Source: Novosphingobium organovorum
Lineage (GTDB): Bacteria; Pseudomonadota; Alphaproteobacteria; Sphingomonadales; Sphingomonadaceae
Length of the DNA stretch: 55,890 bases
NCBI RefSeq assembly: GCF_022832435.1
Contig: NZ_JALHLF010000009.1
Span: 1 to 55,890, forward strand
Reading direction: 5' to 3'
In this document: one piece after another, positions 47,940-55,149 of the stretch
How the letters are laid out: each line of letters begins with the position of its first letter
How positions within the stretch are numbered: the stretch's first letter is position 1
Translations under genes and position numbers: made by a program
The notes under the pieces: model-generated
Told to the model about the DNA's origin: nothing
Seen by the model: the letters and a program-made list of their open reading frames with translations, nothing else
Database searches by the model: none

Positions 47940-47955
47940 TGGAACGATCCTTGCT
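47940..47955 (+). promoter_or_regulatory. Sigma54 promoter of the receiver-like gene
   Basis: TGGAAC-GATCC-TTGCT on the plus strand, one base from the TGGCAC consensus, with correct GG-N10-GC spacing. It ends 37 bp before the start codon. Together with the two NifA sites it makes this gene part of the NifA regulon. Confidence 0.85.
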
Positions 47956-47991
47956 TCGCTGGCCCGGACGCCACTTGCACAGGAGACAGAC

Positions 47992-48423
47992 ATGCAGATC
48001 GGGGTTGAAACCGCCAAGGCCGTCGACCAGCGGCGCATCTTCGTGGTCGACGAGGACGAGATCACCCGCGCCGCGCTGCAGTTCATGCTGCACGACGAGA
48101 TCGAAACCCACGAACTCGGCTCGCTCGAGGAAGCCTACGCCAAGGGCCAGGACTGGCTCGAGCCCGATGTGCTGATCCTGGGCCTGTCGATCGTGCGCGC
48201 CAAGGGGATCGGGGTGATCGGCGAAATCGCCGCGCGCTATCCGCGCGCGCGCACGCTGATCGTCGCCGCGCCCGAGGAGGAGGAGCTGGGTATCGCCGCG
48301 CTCAAGGCGGGCGCGCACGGCGCGCTGATCAAGCCCTTGCGCATGGAAGCGGTTCGCCAGAAGGTGGACACGATCCTGGGCCGCGCGGGCGGCGCGCCGC
48401 TGATCCAGCTCGGCGGGCTCTGA
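47992..48423 (+). CDS. Receiver-like protein lacking the phosphoacceptor Asp
   Basis: A 143-aa single-domain protein with a receiver (CheY) fold pattern: IFVVDEDEITRAAL with the acidic pair near residues 20-22, and ALIKPLRMEAVRQK with the conserved Lys at about 114. The phosphoacceptor segment reads DVLILGLSIV, so Gly64 stands where Asp is expected. Thr/Ser of the switch strand is Ala (LIVAAP). It therefore cannot be phosphorylated in the usual way. AGGAG lies seven bases before ATG 47992. It is divergent from nifH with a sigma54 promoter and two NifA sites. A protein-binding role in nitrogenase control or assembly is inference. Confidence 0.85.
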   Translation: MQIGVETAKAVDQRRIFVVDEDEITRAALQFMLHDEIETHELGSLEEAYAKGQDWLEPDVLILGLSIVRAKGIGVIGEIAARYPRARTLIVAAPEEEELGIAALKAGAHGALIKPLRMEAVRQKVDTILGRAGGAPLIQLGGL

Positions 48424-48523
48424 TCCGGCTCAGGCTCTCAGCAACGATTCTATCCCGCGACAGACGGGAAACACCGGGAAAGGCGCGCGGCGAAAGGCAC
48501 CGACACGATCCACGGAGACAGGC

Positions 48524-48730
48524 ATGAAAATAAGCGCACGCAACAAGATTCCCGGCACCATCACCGCGATCACGCCCGGCGCGGTAAACGGCACGGTCAA
48601 AGTCGAGATCGCCGGCGGAACGATCCTGACCTCAAGCATCACCGAAGAAGCGATCGAGGAACTCGGCCTCGCGCCGGGCGATGCGGTGACGGTCATCATC
48701 AAGGCCAGCGACCTGCTGATCGGCAAGTAG
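48524..48730 (+). CDS. Molbindin, single Mop domain
   Basis: A 68-aa TOBE/Mop protein starting MKISARNKIPGTITAITPGAV and ending VTVIIKASDLLIGK, the molbindin pattern. It binds molybdate or tungstate in the cytoplasm as oligomers. GGAG is eight bases upstream of the ATG. It follows the receiver-like gene by 100 bp and is probably in the same NifA-controlled unit, giving a Mo store near NifQ. Confidence 0.92.
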   Translation: MKISARNKIPGTITAITPGAVNGTVKVEIAGGTILTSSITEEAIEELGLAPGDAVTVIIKASDLLIGK

Positions 48731-48737
48731 GCAAAAA

Positions 48738-48775
48738 GGGTGCGGGGGCCGTGCATCCGCATGGCCCCCGCACCC
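48738..48775. terminator. Rho-independent terminator after the molbindin gene
   Basis: A perfect 13-bp stem (GGGTGCGGGGGCC / GGCCCCCGCACCC) with a 12-base loop, followed by TTGTCTTGCATTT and preceded by AAAAA. It may serve both the rightward molbindin transcript and the convergent siderophore-interacting gene. Confidence 0.75.
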
Positions 48776-48809
48776 TTGTCTTGCATTTCATGGAAAGCCG
48801 AGGCCGCCC

Positions 48810-49574
48810 TCAGGCGGGCGTGCTCGCCTCCATGTCCTCGCGCTTGACCACCTTGTGGCTTTCCTCGTCAAGGCCGAGCTTCCAGTAGCTCGAGATGTAG
48901 AGTTCCGCAGGCGTCAGCGCGCGCTCTTCGCGCAGGTACTGGCGCATCAGGCGCATCGCCGAAAACTCGCTCGCCGCCCAGCCGTAGACGCGCCCCTCCG
49001 GCCAGCCGAAGGCCTTGAGCGCATCGACCAGCAATTCGGGATGATCGCCCGGATGCGGGTTGACCACCCAGCGGATCTCGACCCCTTCGGGCGCATCGAT
49101 GGCAACGCGATCGCCCTCCTGCTGGATCTCGATCACGGCCAGCCCCCTGGCCTCGCGCGGCAGCGCCTCGAGGTTGACCGAGATCGCGGGGATCGCGGTC
49201 ATGTCGCCGGCGACGAGGTAGAAATCGAACCCCTCGGGCAGCGGCTTGGCCGCGCCGGGACCACCCACCTCGATCGTCTCGCCGGGCTGAACGCGCGAGG
49301 CCCAGTTGGTCGCCGGGCCGGAAACCCCGTTCTCCACGCCATGCAGCGCGAAATCGACGTCGATCTCGCCGGGGCGCTGCGCGCGAATGGTGTAGGTGCG
49401 CAGCGTCGGCTTGGCCTTGCCCGGCGCGGGTTCGAACATCAGCTTGACGTAGCCGCCCTGCTGCTCCTCGGGATAGCCCTCGAGCCCCGGCCCGCCCAGT
49501 GTGATGCGGATCATCGAGGGCGACACGGCCTGGCGGGCGAGGACAGTCATCGTGCGCGGTGCGGGTCTGGGCAT
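48810..49574 (-). CDS. Siderophore-interacting FAD/NAD(P)H reductase
   Basis: A 254-aa protein of the ViuB/SIP family. Seen: an N-terminal FAD-binding beta-barrel with TYTIRAQRPGEIDVDFALHG (near residues 79-98), GPATNWASRVQPGE and a C-terminal nucleotide domain (DFYLVAGDMTAIPAI). It releases iron from siderophores. The inverted repeat just upstream looks like an iron-type operator. Iron supply to nitrogenase would be served by it, but its position in the nif region may also be chance. Confidence 0.9.
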   Translation of the reverse strand: MPRPAPRTMTVLARQAVSPSMIRITLGGPGLEGYPEEQQGGYVKLMFEPAPGKAKPTLRTYTIRAQRPGEIDVDFALHGVENGVSGPATNWASRVQPGETIEVGGPGAAKPLPEGFDFYLVAGDMTAIPAISVNLEALPREARGLAVIEIQQEGDRVAIDAPEGVEIRWVVNPHPGDHPELLVDALKAFGWPEGRVYGWAASEFSAMRLMRQYLREERALTPAELYISSYWKLGLDEESHKVVKREDMEASTPA

Positions 49575-49582
49575 GGCGGGTC

Positions 49583-49607
49583 CTTATTGCGAAAACTTTG
49601 CAATAAG
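49583..49607. promoter_or_regulatory. Operator-like palindrome upstream of the siderophore-interacting gene
   Basis: CTTATTGC-N9-GCAATAAG, a perfect 8-bp inverted repeat only 9 bp before the start codon. It could be a Fur-, Irr- or other iron-regulator site; the exact family is not clear. Confidence 0.55.
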
Positions 49608-49713
49608 AAAGATAGACCCGCCCCTTGCGAATGCAATGGCGCGGGCCATTCAATTTGCGAAGGTCAGGTAACGATTTGTTGCATGGCTCAGGTTCCCTTG
49701 CGCAAGCGCGCGC

Positions 49714-51042
49714 TCAAGGCCGGGGAATGCGGGTGCGCGCCTCGCGCAGCGTGACGCCCACCGGAACCCCCTCGCCCGCGGTCTTGGGCACGCCCACGCG
49801 CTGCGAAAGGTAGATGCCGTTGTGCCCCGAACAGACATAGGCGACAAAGCAGGCCACCGCGATCGGCACCAGATGCGCGCCGCCGAACAGCTCCACCCCC
49901 ATGATCGTGCAGGCCAGCGGCGTGTTGGCCGCACCCGCAAAGACCGCGACGAAGCCGAGCGCGGCAAAAAGGTCGGGCGGCACGCCCAGCACGCCGCCCA
50001 GCGCGTTGCCCAGCGCCGCGCCGATGAAGAACAGCGGGGTCACCTCGCCGCCCTTGAACCCGCAGCTCAGCGTGACGACGGTGAACAGCAGCTTGAGCGC
50101 CCAGCTCCAGGGATAGACCGTGTCGCCAAAGAAGCTGGAGATGGTGACGACGTGGTCATCCGGCGCCCAGACGCCGAGCCCCAGATAGTCGCGCGTGCCG
50201 CAAAGATAGACCAGCGCGATGACCGCCAGCCCGCCGATCACCGGGCGCGCCGGACCATAGGGCACGACGCGCTTCATCCAGCCGCCAAGGACGTGATTCG
50301 CCTCGGCAAAGGCCAGCCCGGCAAGCCCGAAGGCAACCCCCGCCAGCGCGGCCTTGCCCAGCAGCACCGGCTCGAGTGCGAGCCATTCGCTCACCGGAAG
50401 CAAGGTGTGGACGGTGTAGAGCGTGTGATGCGCGCCCAGCATCTGGCAGGTCCAGTCGCCCAGCAACGCGGCGAGCAGACAGGGCAGCAGCGCGCCGTAT
50501 TCGACCCGGCCCACCGCCAGCACTTCGAGCGCGAAGACCGCGCCGGCAAGCGGCGTTCCGAACACCGCGCCGAACCCGGCCGCGACACCCGCCATCAGCA
50601 CGATGCGTACGCCAGCGGCATCAAGCCGGGCGATCCCGGCGACCCAGCTCGCCAGGCTGCCGCCCATCTGCACCGCCGTCCCCTCGCGCCCGGCCGAACC
50701 ACCGAAAAGGTGCGTGACGACCGTGCCCAGGAACACCAGGGGCGCCATGCGCAGCGGCACGCCGCCGCCCGGCTCGTGGATCTGCTCGACGATGAGGTTG
50801 TTGCCCGCCTCGACCGAGGTGCCGAACCGATAGTAGAGCCAGCCCACCGCGCCCCCGCCGAGCGGCAGCCCGAACAGCAGCCAGGGATGCGCGAAACGCG
50901 CCTCGGTCGCGGCTTCGAGGCTCCACAGGAAGGCCGAGCACAAGGTGCCGACCAGCACCGCGAGCGGCACCAGCACGATCAGCCAGCGCAGCAGCGCTGC
51001 GGGTTGGAAACGAAGCCACAGGGTGTTGAATGATGCAGGCAC
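49714..51042 (-). CDS. ClC-family fluoride/proton antiporter (ClC-F type)
   Basis: A 442-aa ClC protein with about 10-12 membrane helices. The motif GGSAGREGTAVQMGGS has Thr where Cl-type channels have Pro (GREGP); GREGT/V is typical of the fluoride-exporting EriC-F branch. The start GTG 51042 has AAGGAGG close upstream. A longer frame to ATG 51084 would begin inside the riboswitch and is rejected. A probable fluoride riboswitch precedes it, which supports fluoride export. Confidence 0.88.
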   Translation of the reverse strand: MPASFNTLWLRFQPAALLRWLIVLVPLAVLVGTLCSAFLWSLEAATEARFAHPWLLFGLPLGGGAVGWLYYRFGTSVEAGNNLIVEQIHEPGGGVPLRMAPLVFLGTVVTHLFGGSAGREGTAVQMGGSLASWVAGIARLDAAGVRIVLMAGVAAGFGAVFGTPLAGAVFALEVLAVGRVEYGALLPCLLAALLGDWTCQMLGAHHTLYTVHTLLPVSEWLALEPVLLGKAALAGVAFGLAGLAFAEANHVLGGWMKRVVPYGPARPVIGGLAVIALVYLCGTRDYLGLGVWAPDDHVVTISSFFGDTVYPWSWALKLLFTVVTLSCGFKGGEVTPLFFIGAALGNALGGVLGVPPDLFAALGFVAVFAGAANTPLACTIMGVELFGGAHLVPIAVACFVAYVCSGHNGIYLSQRVGVPKTAGEGVPVGVTLREARTRIPRP

Positions 51043-51067
51043 AATTCCTCCTTCGATACCGACGCGG

Positions 51068-51134
51068 TCAGAAGCAGGAATCATCAGCCCTGGTGGGCGG
51101 TTCGGCCCGAAGGGCCCGGCAGAAATCCATTGCC
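51068..51134 (-). promoter_or_regulatory. Putative fluoride riboswitch
   Basis: In the leader of the ClC gene, GGCA-AUGGAUUUC-UGCC forms the first stem and loop, a GGGCCC-UUCG-GGGCC hairpin is inserted, then GAACCGCCC-ACCA-GGGCUGAUG and AUUCCUGCUUC follow. This is the layout of the crcB/fluoride aptamer. The loop-tail pseudoknot is imperfect (GGAUU against AUUCC). It ends 26 bases before the GTG start and overlaps a misleading upstream ATG. Confidence 0.65.
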
Positions 51135-51193
51135 TTGGCCGGGGCCGCTACTGTGCCCCGGCGCAAAGGTCAAGAGGTCGCCGCAACGCGGTA

Positions 51194-51697
51194 TCACTCG
51201 TCGATCGCGGCGAGGATCAGGTGCGAGGCCTTGAAGCTGGCCAGGATCGTGCGCCCCGGTTGCAGTTCGAGCTCGATCGCGCTCGACCGGGTGACCACCA
51301 CCGCCAGTTCGCGCCCCTCGCCGATGTCGAGCACGCATTCGGCCTCGACCGGGCCCATGACCAGTTCGGTCACCGTGCCCCCGATCAGGTTGCGCGCCGA
51401 AAGCGCGAGACCCGGCACGTCATCGATCAGGGTGATGAAGCTGGGCTTGATGAGCGCGACCGCGCGTCCGCCGGGCCTGAGGCCAAGCGCCGTCACCGAA
51501 CTGGCCGGGACGAGCGCATCGATCACGATCCGCTCGTTGACCAGCAGGCCGACTTCGGCGCTGACCGAACCATGGACGATCGCGGTGACGATCCCTTCGA
51601 GCATGTTGCGCTCGCTCACCCGCAGGCGGCGCGAGCCGTAGCGCGACAGCGGGACGACCGTTCCGGTTCCGGCCGCACTGGAGGAGGAGACAGGCAT
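51194..51697 (-). CDS. Tandem Mop (di-TOBE) molybdate-binding protein
   Basis: A 167-aa protein with a Ser/Ala-rich start, then two TOBE/Mop domains: one opening RNMLEGIVTAIVHGSVSAEV (about residues 30-92) and one opening RNLIGGTVTELVMGPVEAEC (about 101-167). Each has the fold of the molbindin C-terminal half of ModE/ModC. It binds molybdate. ATG 51697 is used, though the frame is open further. It follows the glutaredoxin gene by 2 bp and ends the nif accessory run. Confidence 0.88.
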   Translation of the reverse strand: MPVSSSSAAGTGTVVPLSRYGSRRLRVSERNMLEGIVTAIVHGSVSAEVGLLVNERIVIDALVPASSVTALGLRPGGRAVALIKPSFITLIDDVPGLALSARNLIGGTVTELVMGPVEAECVLDIGEGRELAVVVTRSSAIELELQPGRTILASFKASHLILAAIDE

Positions 51698-51699
51698 CC

Positions 51700-52014
51700 T
51701 CAGGCGCTTTGCGTGCCGAGCAGCGCCTGCAACTCGCCGCTCGCGTACATCTCGCGCACGATGTCGCACCCACCCACGAACTCGCCGCGCACATAGACCT
51801 GCGGGAGCGTGGGCCAGTCGGAATATTCCTTGATCCCTTCGCGCAGGAACGGATCGTTCAGCACATCGATGCCGATATAGGGGCGCCCGATCGCGTCGAG
51901 CACCTTGACCACGCCAGCGGAGAAACCGCATTGCGGGGCGGCGGGCTCGCCCTTCATGAAGACGACGATTTCATTCTCGGTAACGAGCGACCGGATACGA
52001 TCGGAAGTAGCCAT
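51700..52014 (-). CDS. Monothiol glutaredoxin, Grx4/GrxD type
   Basis: A 104-aa monothiol glutaredoxin with CGFS active site in AAPQCGFSAGVVKVL near residues 28-40, then EYSDWPTLPQVYVRGEFVGG. It holds a 2Fe-2S cluster with glutathione and delivers it. It is placed next to BolA, its known binding partner. ATG 52014 is used; the upstream GTG is less likely. Confidence 0.93.
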   Translation of the reverse strand: MATSDRIRSLVTENEIVVFMKGEPAAPQCGFSAGVVKVLDAIGRPYIGIDVLNDPFLREGIKEYSDWPTLPQVYVRGEFVGGCDIVREMYASGELQALLGTQSA

Positions 52015-52028
52015 CACGGTATTCCTTT

Positions 52029-52280
52029 CTAAGGCGTGGGAGGTGCGGGGGCGGGAACGAAGGTCTGCAAGGCCAGAGCGTGCAGTTCGCCGCCCATGTC
52101 CGCGCCGATCGCGGCGTAGACCATCTTGTGCTGCGCGATGCGGCTGTGGCCCGCGAACTCGGCCGAGGTCACCCGCGCGGCCCAGTGATCGCCATCACCG
52201 GCCAGATCGACCATGAGGACCACGGCATCGGGAAACGCGGCCTTGATGCGGCGTTCGATTTCGACACTGTCCATCGGCAT
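52029..52280 (-). CDS. BolA-family protein
   Basis: An 83-aa BolA/IbaG fold: IERRIKAAFPDAVVLMVDLA near the start, then HWAARVTSAEFAGHSRIAQH and MVYAAIGADMGGELHALAL. BolA pairs with CGFS glutaredoxins, as here in adjacent genes. It is likely to handle Fe-S cluster delivery for the nif Fe-S load. GGAGG lies seven bases before the ATG. Confidence 0.92.
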   Translation of the reverse strand: MPMDSVEIERRIKAAFPDAVVLMVDLAGDGDHWAARVTSAEFAGHSRIAQHKMVYAAIGADMGGELHALALQTFVPAPAPPTP

Positions 52281-52319
52281 GAGGGAACCTCCTGTTGTAC
52301 GGCGTGCATGGCCAGCGGA

Positions 52320-52619
52320 TCAGACGAAGCTGAGGACCTCGACCGTGACGTCCTCGGTGCCCAGGATCGTGCACTGGCAGGCCAGGCGCGACTTCGAGCT
52401 GACGCCGACCATGGTATCGAGAATGGCGTTTTCCTCGCGGGTCGAACGCGACAGGCCCTTGCGCCCGTCGAGCACGAAAAGGTGGCACTGGCCGCAGCTG
52501 GCCTGCCCATCGCACTTGTGCGCAACCGCAGCGCCGTTGGCGAGCATGGCGGCGAGCAGGCTGTCGCCTTCGGACACGGCCACCGAAGTGGCGGACGGCA
52601 TGATCGTGAGCGTGGTCAT
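52320..52619 (-). CDS. 2Fe-2S ferredoxin, nif-associated
   Basis: A 99-aa plant/adrenodoxin-type ferredoxin. Cluster cysteines lie in HKCDGQASCGQCHLFV (C-x5-C-x2-C) near residues 36-45 and ACQC near 80-83. It could be an electron donor to nitrogenase or to Fe-S assembly. It is followed after about 39 bp by bolA. Confidence 0.9.
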   Translation of the reverse strand: MTTLTIMPSATSVAVSEGDSLLAAMLANGAAVAHKCDGQASCGQCHLFVLDGRKGLSRSTREENAILDTMVGVSSKSRLACQCTILGTEDVTVEVLSFV

Positions 52620-52672
52620 CGGTACTTCGCTTCTTTCCTGTGTTGAGAATGGCCTGCGTGCGGGGGTGATGG

Positions 52673-53851
52673 TCAGTAGATCGCCGCCCCCGCGCCCGCG
52701 TTGATCGAGGAATCCTTGAGCCGGGCAACCATGAAGGCGATCTGTTCGGGCACCAGATGCGCGTGGAAGGGCAGCGCCACCGCGCGGTCGGCGACCTTCT
52801 CGGTCACGAACAGGTCGCCCTTGGTCCAGCCGAGCGCGCGGTAGGCGCGCTGGAGGTGGAGCGGGCTCGAATAGGCGTGCGCCTCCACCCCTTCGGTGCG
52901 CATGTCCTCCAGGATCGCATCGCGCGCGCCCTTGGTGAAACGCGTGCCGAGGTGGACGATGTAGAGGAACCAGTGGACCTCCTCGACATCGGGCGAGACG
53001 TAGGGCGGCTTGATCCCCTCGAAGCTCTGCATGAAGCCATCGTACATCGCCTGGATGCCGCGGCGGCGTTCGAGCAGCACGTCGATCCGGCGCAGCTGCG
53101 ACAGCGCGAGCGCGGCGACCATCGCGCCCATCGGTGCCCCGAACGGCGCCTCGGTCGTGGCCGAAACCGAGGCGCGATCGGCCAGCGTGCGGGCGCGCAG
53201 GCGGCGCAGCGCCATCGCCAACTGCGCATCGTCGGTCAGCACCACCCCGCCCTCACCGCAGGCGATGACGCCGGGCTGCGCGAAATCGAACAGCGCGACA
53301 TCACCGAACGAGCCGACCAGACCCGCCTTGTGGCGCGAGCCGATCGCCTCGCTCGAATCCTCGATCAGGAACAGGCCGTGCGCCTCGGCAAGGGCGCGAA
53401 GGCCCGGCCAGTCGGCCGGGTGGCCGCAGGTGTTGCCAGCAATGATCGCGCGGGTGCGCGCGGTCACCTTGTCCGCGCTCTTGGCCGCCGAAAGACAACC
53501 CGACCAGTAGTCGATGTCGGCAAAGACCGGGGTCGCCCCGACGCGCAGCACGGCATGGCCCAGCTCGCGGAACGAATGCGCCGAAAGGATCACCTCGTCG
53601 CCCGGCCCGATGCCCCTGGCGACGAGCGCCAGAACCAGCCCCATCGCCGCGCTGGCCACCGCGACACCGCGCGCGCGGCCGCAGTAGGAAGCGAGCGTCT
53701 GCTCCAGTTCCTCGACCACCGCGGCCTCACCCAGCTGGGCGCCGCGCAGCACCTGCTCGACCGCGACCACGTCTTCGAGCGTGAGGTCCGGATCACTCAG
53801 CGGGATCTGGACGCGCCGCCCGGTGTCGATCGCGATGACCTCGGCGCTCAT
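52673..53851 (-). CDS. DegT/DnrJ-like protein lacking the PLP lysine
   Basis: A 392-aa protein with the fold pattern of sugar aminotransferases: LSDPDLTLEDVVAVEQVLRG near the start, LIEDSSEAIGSRHKAG (conserved Asp that pairs with the pyridine N) and FDFAQPGVIACGEGGVV. In the family that last segment reads FSFHPTKN..GEGG with the PLP-binding Lys; here the position is Gly194 and no Lys lies nearby. It is therefore unlikely to be an ordinary transaminase. ATG 53851 overlaps the upstream stop by 4 bp. In a nif accessory run, its role is unknown. Confidence 0.85.
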   Translation of the reverse strand: MSAEVIAIDTGRRVQIPLSDPDLTLEDVVAVEQVLRGAQLGEAAVVEELEQTLASYCGRARGVAVASAAMGLVLALVARGIGPGDEVILSAHSFRELGHAVLRVGATPVFADIDYWSGCLSAAKSADKVTARTRAIIAGNTCGHPADWPGLRALAEAHGLFLIEDSSEAIGSRHKAGLVGSFGDVALFDFAQPGVIACGEGGVVLTDDAQLAMALRRLRARTLADRASVSATTEAPFGAPMGAMVAALALSQLRRIDVLLERRRGIQAMYDGFMQSFEGIKPPYVSPDVEEVHWFLYIVHLGTRFTKGARDAILEDMRTEGVEAHAYSSPLHLQRAYRALGWTKGDLFVTEKVADRAVALPFHAHLVPEQIAFMVARLKDSSINAGAGAAIY

Positions 53852-54138
53852 GCCGCCACCTCGGGCTGGCTGGCGCGCGCGGCGAGCAGCAGGCCACCGG
53901 CCCGCTCGGGCTGATCGGTCACGAGAAGGCAATGGTCGGCGGTGTCGAGCAGGTGCAGATCACAGGCCCCGGCCGACCGGAAGGGTTCCTCCAGCACGTC
54001 GCTCGCATCGCAGCGGCGCAGCGCCAGGCCGGGAACGAGCCGTTGCAGCGCGATGGCCAGCGGATCGGGCTGCGCGGCGCCCCCCAACGCGCTCAACAGC
54101 GCATCGATGCGGGCCAGTTCGAGTTCGCTGATCGCCAT
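53848..54138 (-). CDS. Small nif-associated protein (DUF6129-like)
   Basis: A 96-aa protein, MAISELELARIDALLSALGG at the start, then LRRCDASDVLEEPFRSAGAC and HCLLVTDQPERAGGLLLA. The pattern resembles the DUF6129 group of small nif-cluster proteins. The family name is tentative. It overlaps the DegT-like gene by 4 bp and is 12 bp after the gene upstream. No catalytic motif seen. Confidence 0.7.
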   Translation of the reverse strand: MAISELELARIDALLSALGGAAQPDPLAIALQRLVPGLALRRCDASDVLEEPFRSAGACDLHLLDTADHCLLVTDQPERAGGLLLAARASQPEVAA

Positions 54139-54150
54139 CGGTTCGTCCTC

Positions 54151-54516
54151 CTATTGCCAGAACACACGCGCCGGGTCGGTGTTGAGCCGCACGAGCAGCT
54201 CGCCCAGCCGCGCGAAGCGGCCATCCTCGATCCAGCAGGCAGCCCCGTGGTCGCGCCGGTAGAGCAGCCAGTCGCGCCGCTCTTCATCCCACAGCAAGAG
54301 CGCGACATCGATCTCGCCCCCGGCCGGATCGATCCGGCGCGAGCAGCACGGGCTGCGCACCAGATAGCCATCGACCACCGGCTCGACGCTCGGGGCCACG
54401 TAGCGGTAACGCGTGCGTTGCTCGAGCGTGCGGGCAACGCGCATGCGGTCGAATTCGTTGGGTTGTCGCACCGCGCGCGGCGCAGTGGAGAGACGAAGGG
54501 CGGCGGCTATCGACAT
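54151..54516 (-). CDS. Hypothetical nif-associated protein (DUF3024-like)
   Basis: A 121-aa protein from ATG 54516. The middle reads PVVDGYLVRSPCCSRRIDPAGGEIDVALLLWDEE and then RRDWLLYRRDHGAACWIEDG. The last part (RDWLLYRRDH with Trp/Tyr) resembles DUF3024 proteins. It has a CC pair that might bind metal. Weak assignment. It sits in the nifZ run and is likely co-transcribed. Confidence 0.6.
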   Translation of the reverse strand: MSIAAALRLSTAPRAVRQPNEFDRMRVARTLEQRTRYRYVAPSVEPVVDGYLVRSPCCSRRIDPAGGEIDVALLLWDEERRDWLLYRRDHGAACWIEDGRFARLGELLVRLNTDPARVFWQ

Positions 54517-54532
54517 GGTTTCCCCTCCTCCT

Positions 54533-54805
54533 TCATGGCCGTTCGCGTTCGGGCCGTTCGAGTTCGCCTTCGAGGCACCCCACGACGAGCGGACTTGCGC
54601 CCGGCGCGGCGCCGTCGAACTCGACGAGGTAGACCGGCTGGTTGGTTTCCTCGTGGTGCCCCACGTTGACGATCTCGCCGCGTGTCCCGCGCGCGGCGAG
54701 CACTGCCCCTTCGCCCACGCCCGGAAACGAGCCGTCGTTGATGAGGTCAAGCGCGGCACGCACTTTCTCGCCCCAGCCGAAAATTGGTTCGCGCAGGTCC
54801 ATCAT
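54533..54805 (-). CDS. nifZ: NifZ (second copy)
   Basis: A 90-aa NifZ: FGWGEKVRAALDLINDGSFP, then RGTRGEIVNVGHHEETNQPV and YLVEFDG, which is the NifZ pattern. NifZ takes part in P-cluster maturation of the MoFe protein. It overlaps the first nifZ by 4 bp, so two nifZ genes stand in tandem. It is the shorter member. Confidence 0.9.
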   Translation of the reverse strand: MMDLREPIFGWGEKVRAALDLINDGSFPGVGEGAVLAARGTRGEIVNVGHHEETNQPVYLVEFDGAAPGASPLVVGCLEGELERPERERP

Positions 54806-55129
54806 CGCGCGAGGCTCCCCGCCCGGCCCGCGCGCGTCGGCAGCGCGCAGGGCAGTTCGTCGGCTTCCTCCTCGCCCGCCCAGACCGGATCGAGCTCGCG
54901 CCGCTTCATGCCCACACGGTTGCCGCTTTGCGTGAACTCGACGCCATAGATGTAGAATTGCTGGAGGAAGGTGCCGATCGAGACGACCACGCCTTCCTCG
55001 CCCTTGCGCACCAGAAGTTCGCCGATCTCCTTGCCCGCATAAGTCCCGTCGTTGCGTACCAGACGGCGCGCGCGGACCTTTTCGCCGTAGCGAAAGGCAG
55101 GTGGTCCACCCAGTTCAACGACGTCGCTG

Positions 55130-55149
<20 letters not shown>
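54802..55149 (-). CDS. nifZ: NifZ-domain protein (first copy)
   Basis: A 115-aa protein with FRYGEKVRARRLVRNDGTYA, then ELLVRKGEEGVVVSIGTFLQQFYIYGVEF and a C-terminal RRELDP, matching the NifZ domain. ATG 55149 is chosen; a frame upstream is open. It overlaps the TPR gene by 20 bp. Two tandem nifZ genes may divide P-cluster work. Confidence 0.88.

Noticed and set aside
51043..51084. Upstream ATG start for the ClC gene
   Set aside because: It lies inside the riboswitch-like leader and lacks an SD; the GTG at 51042 has AAGGAGG.
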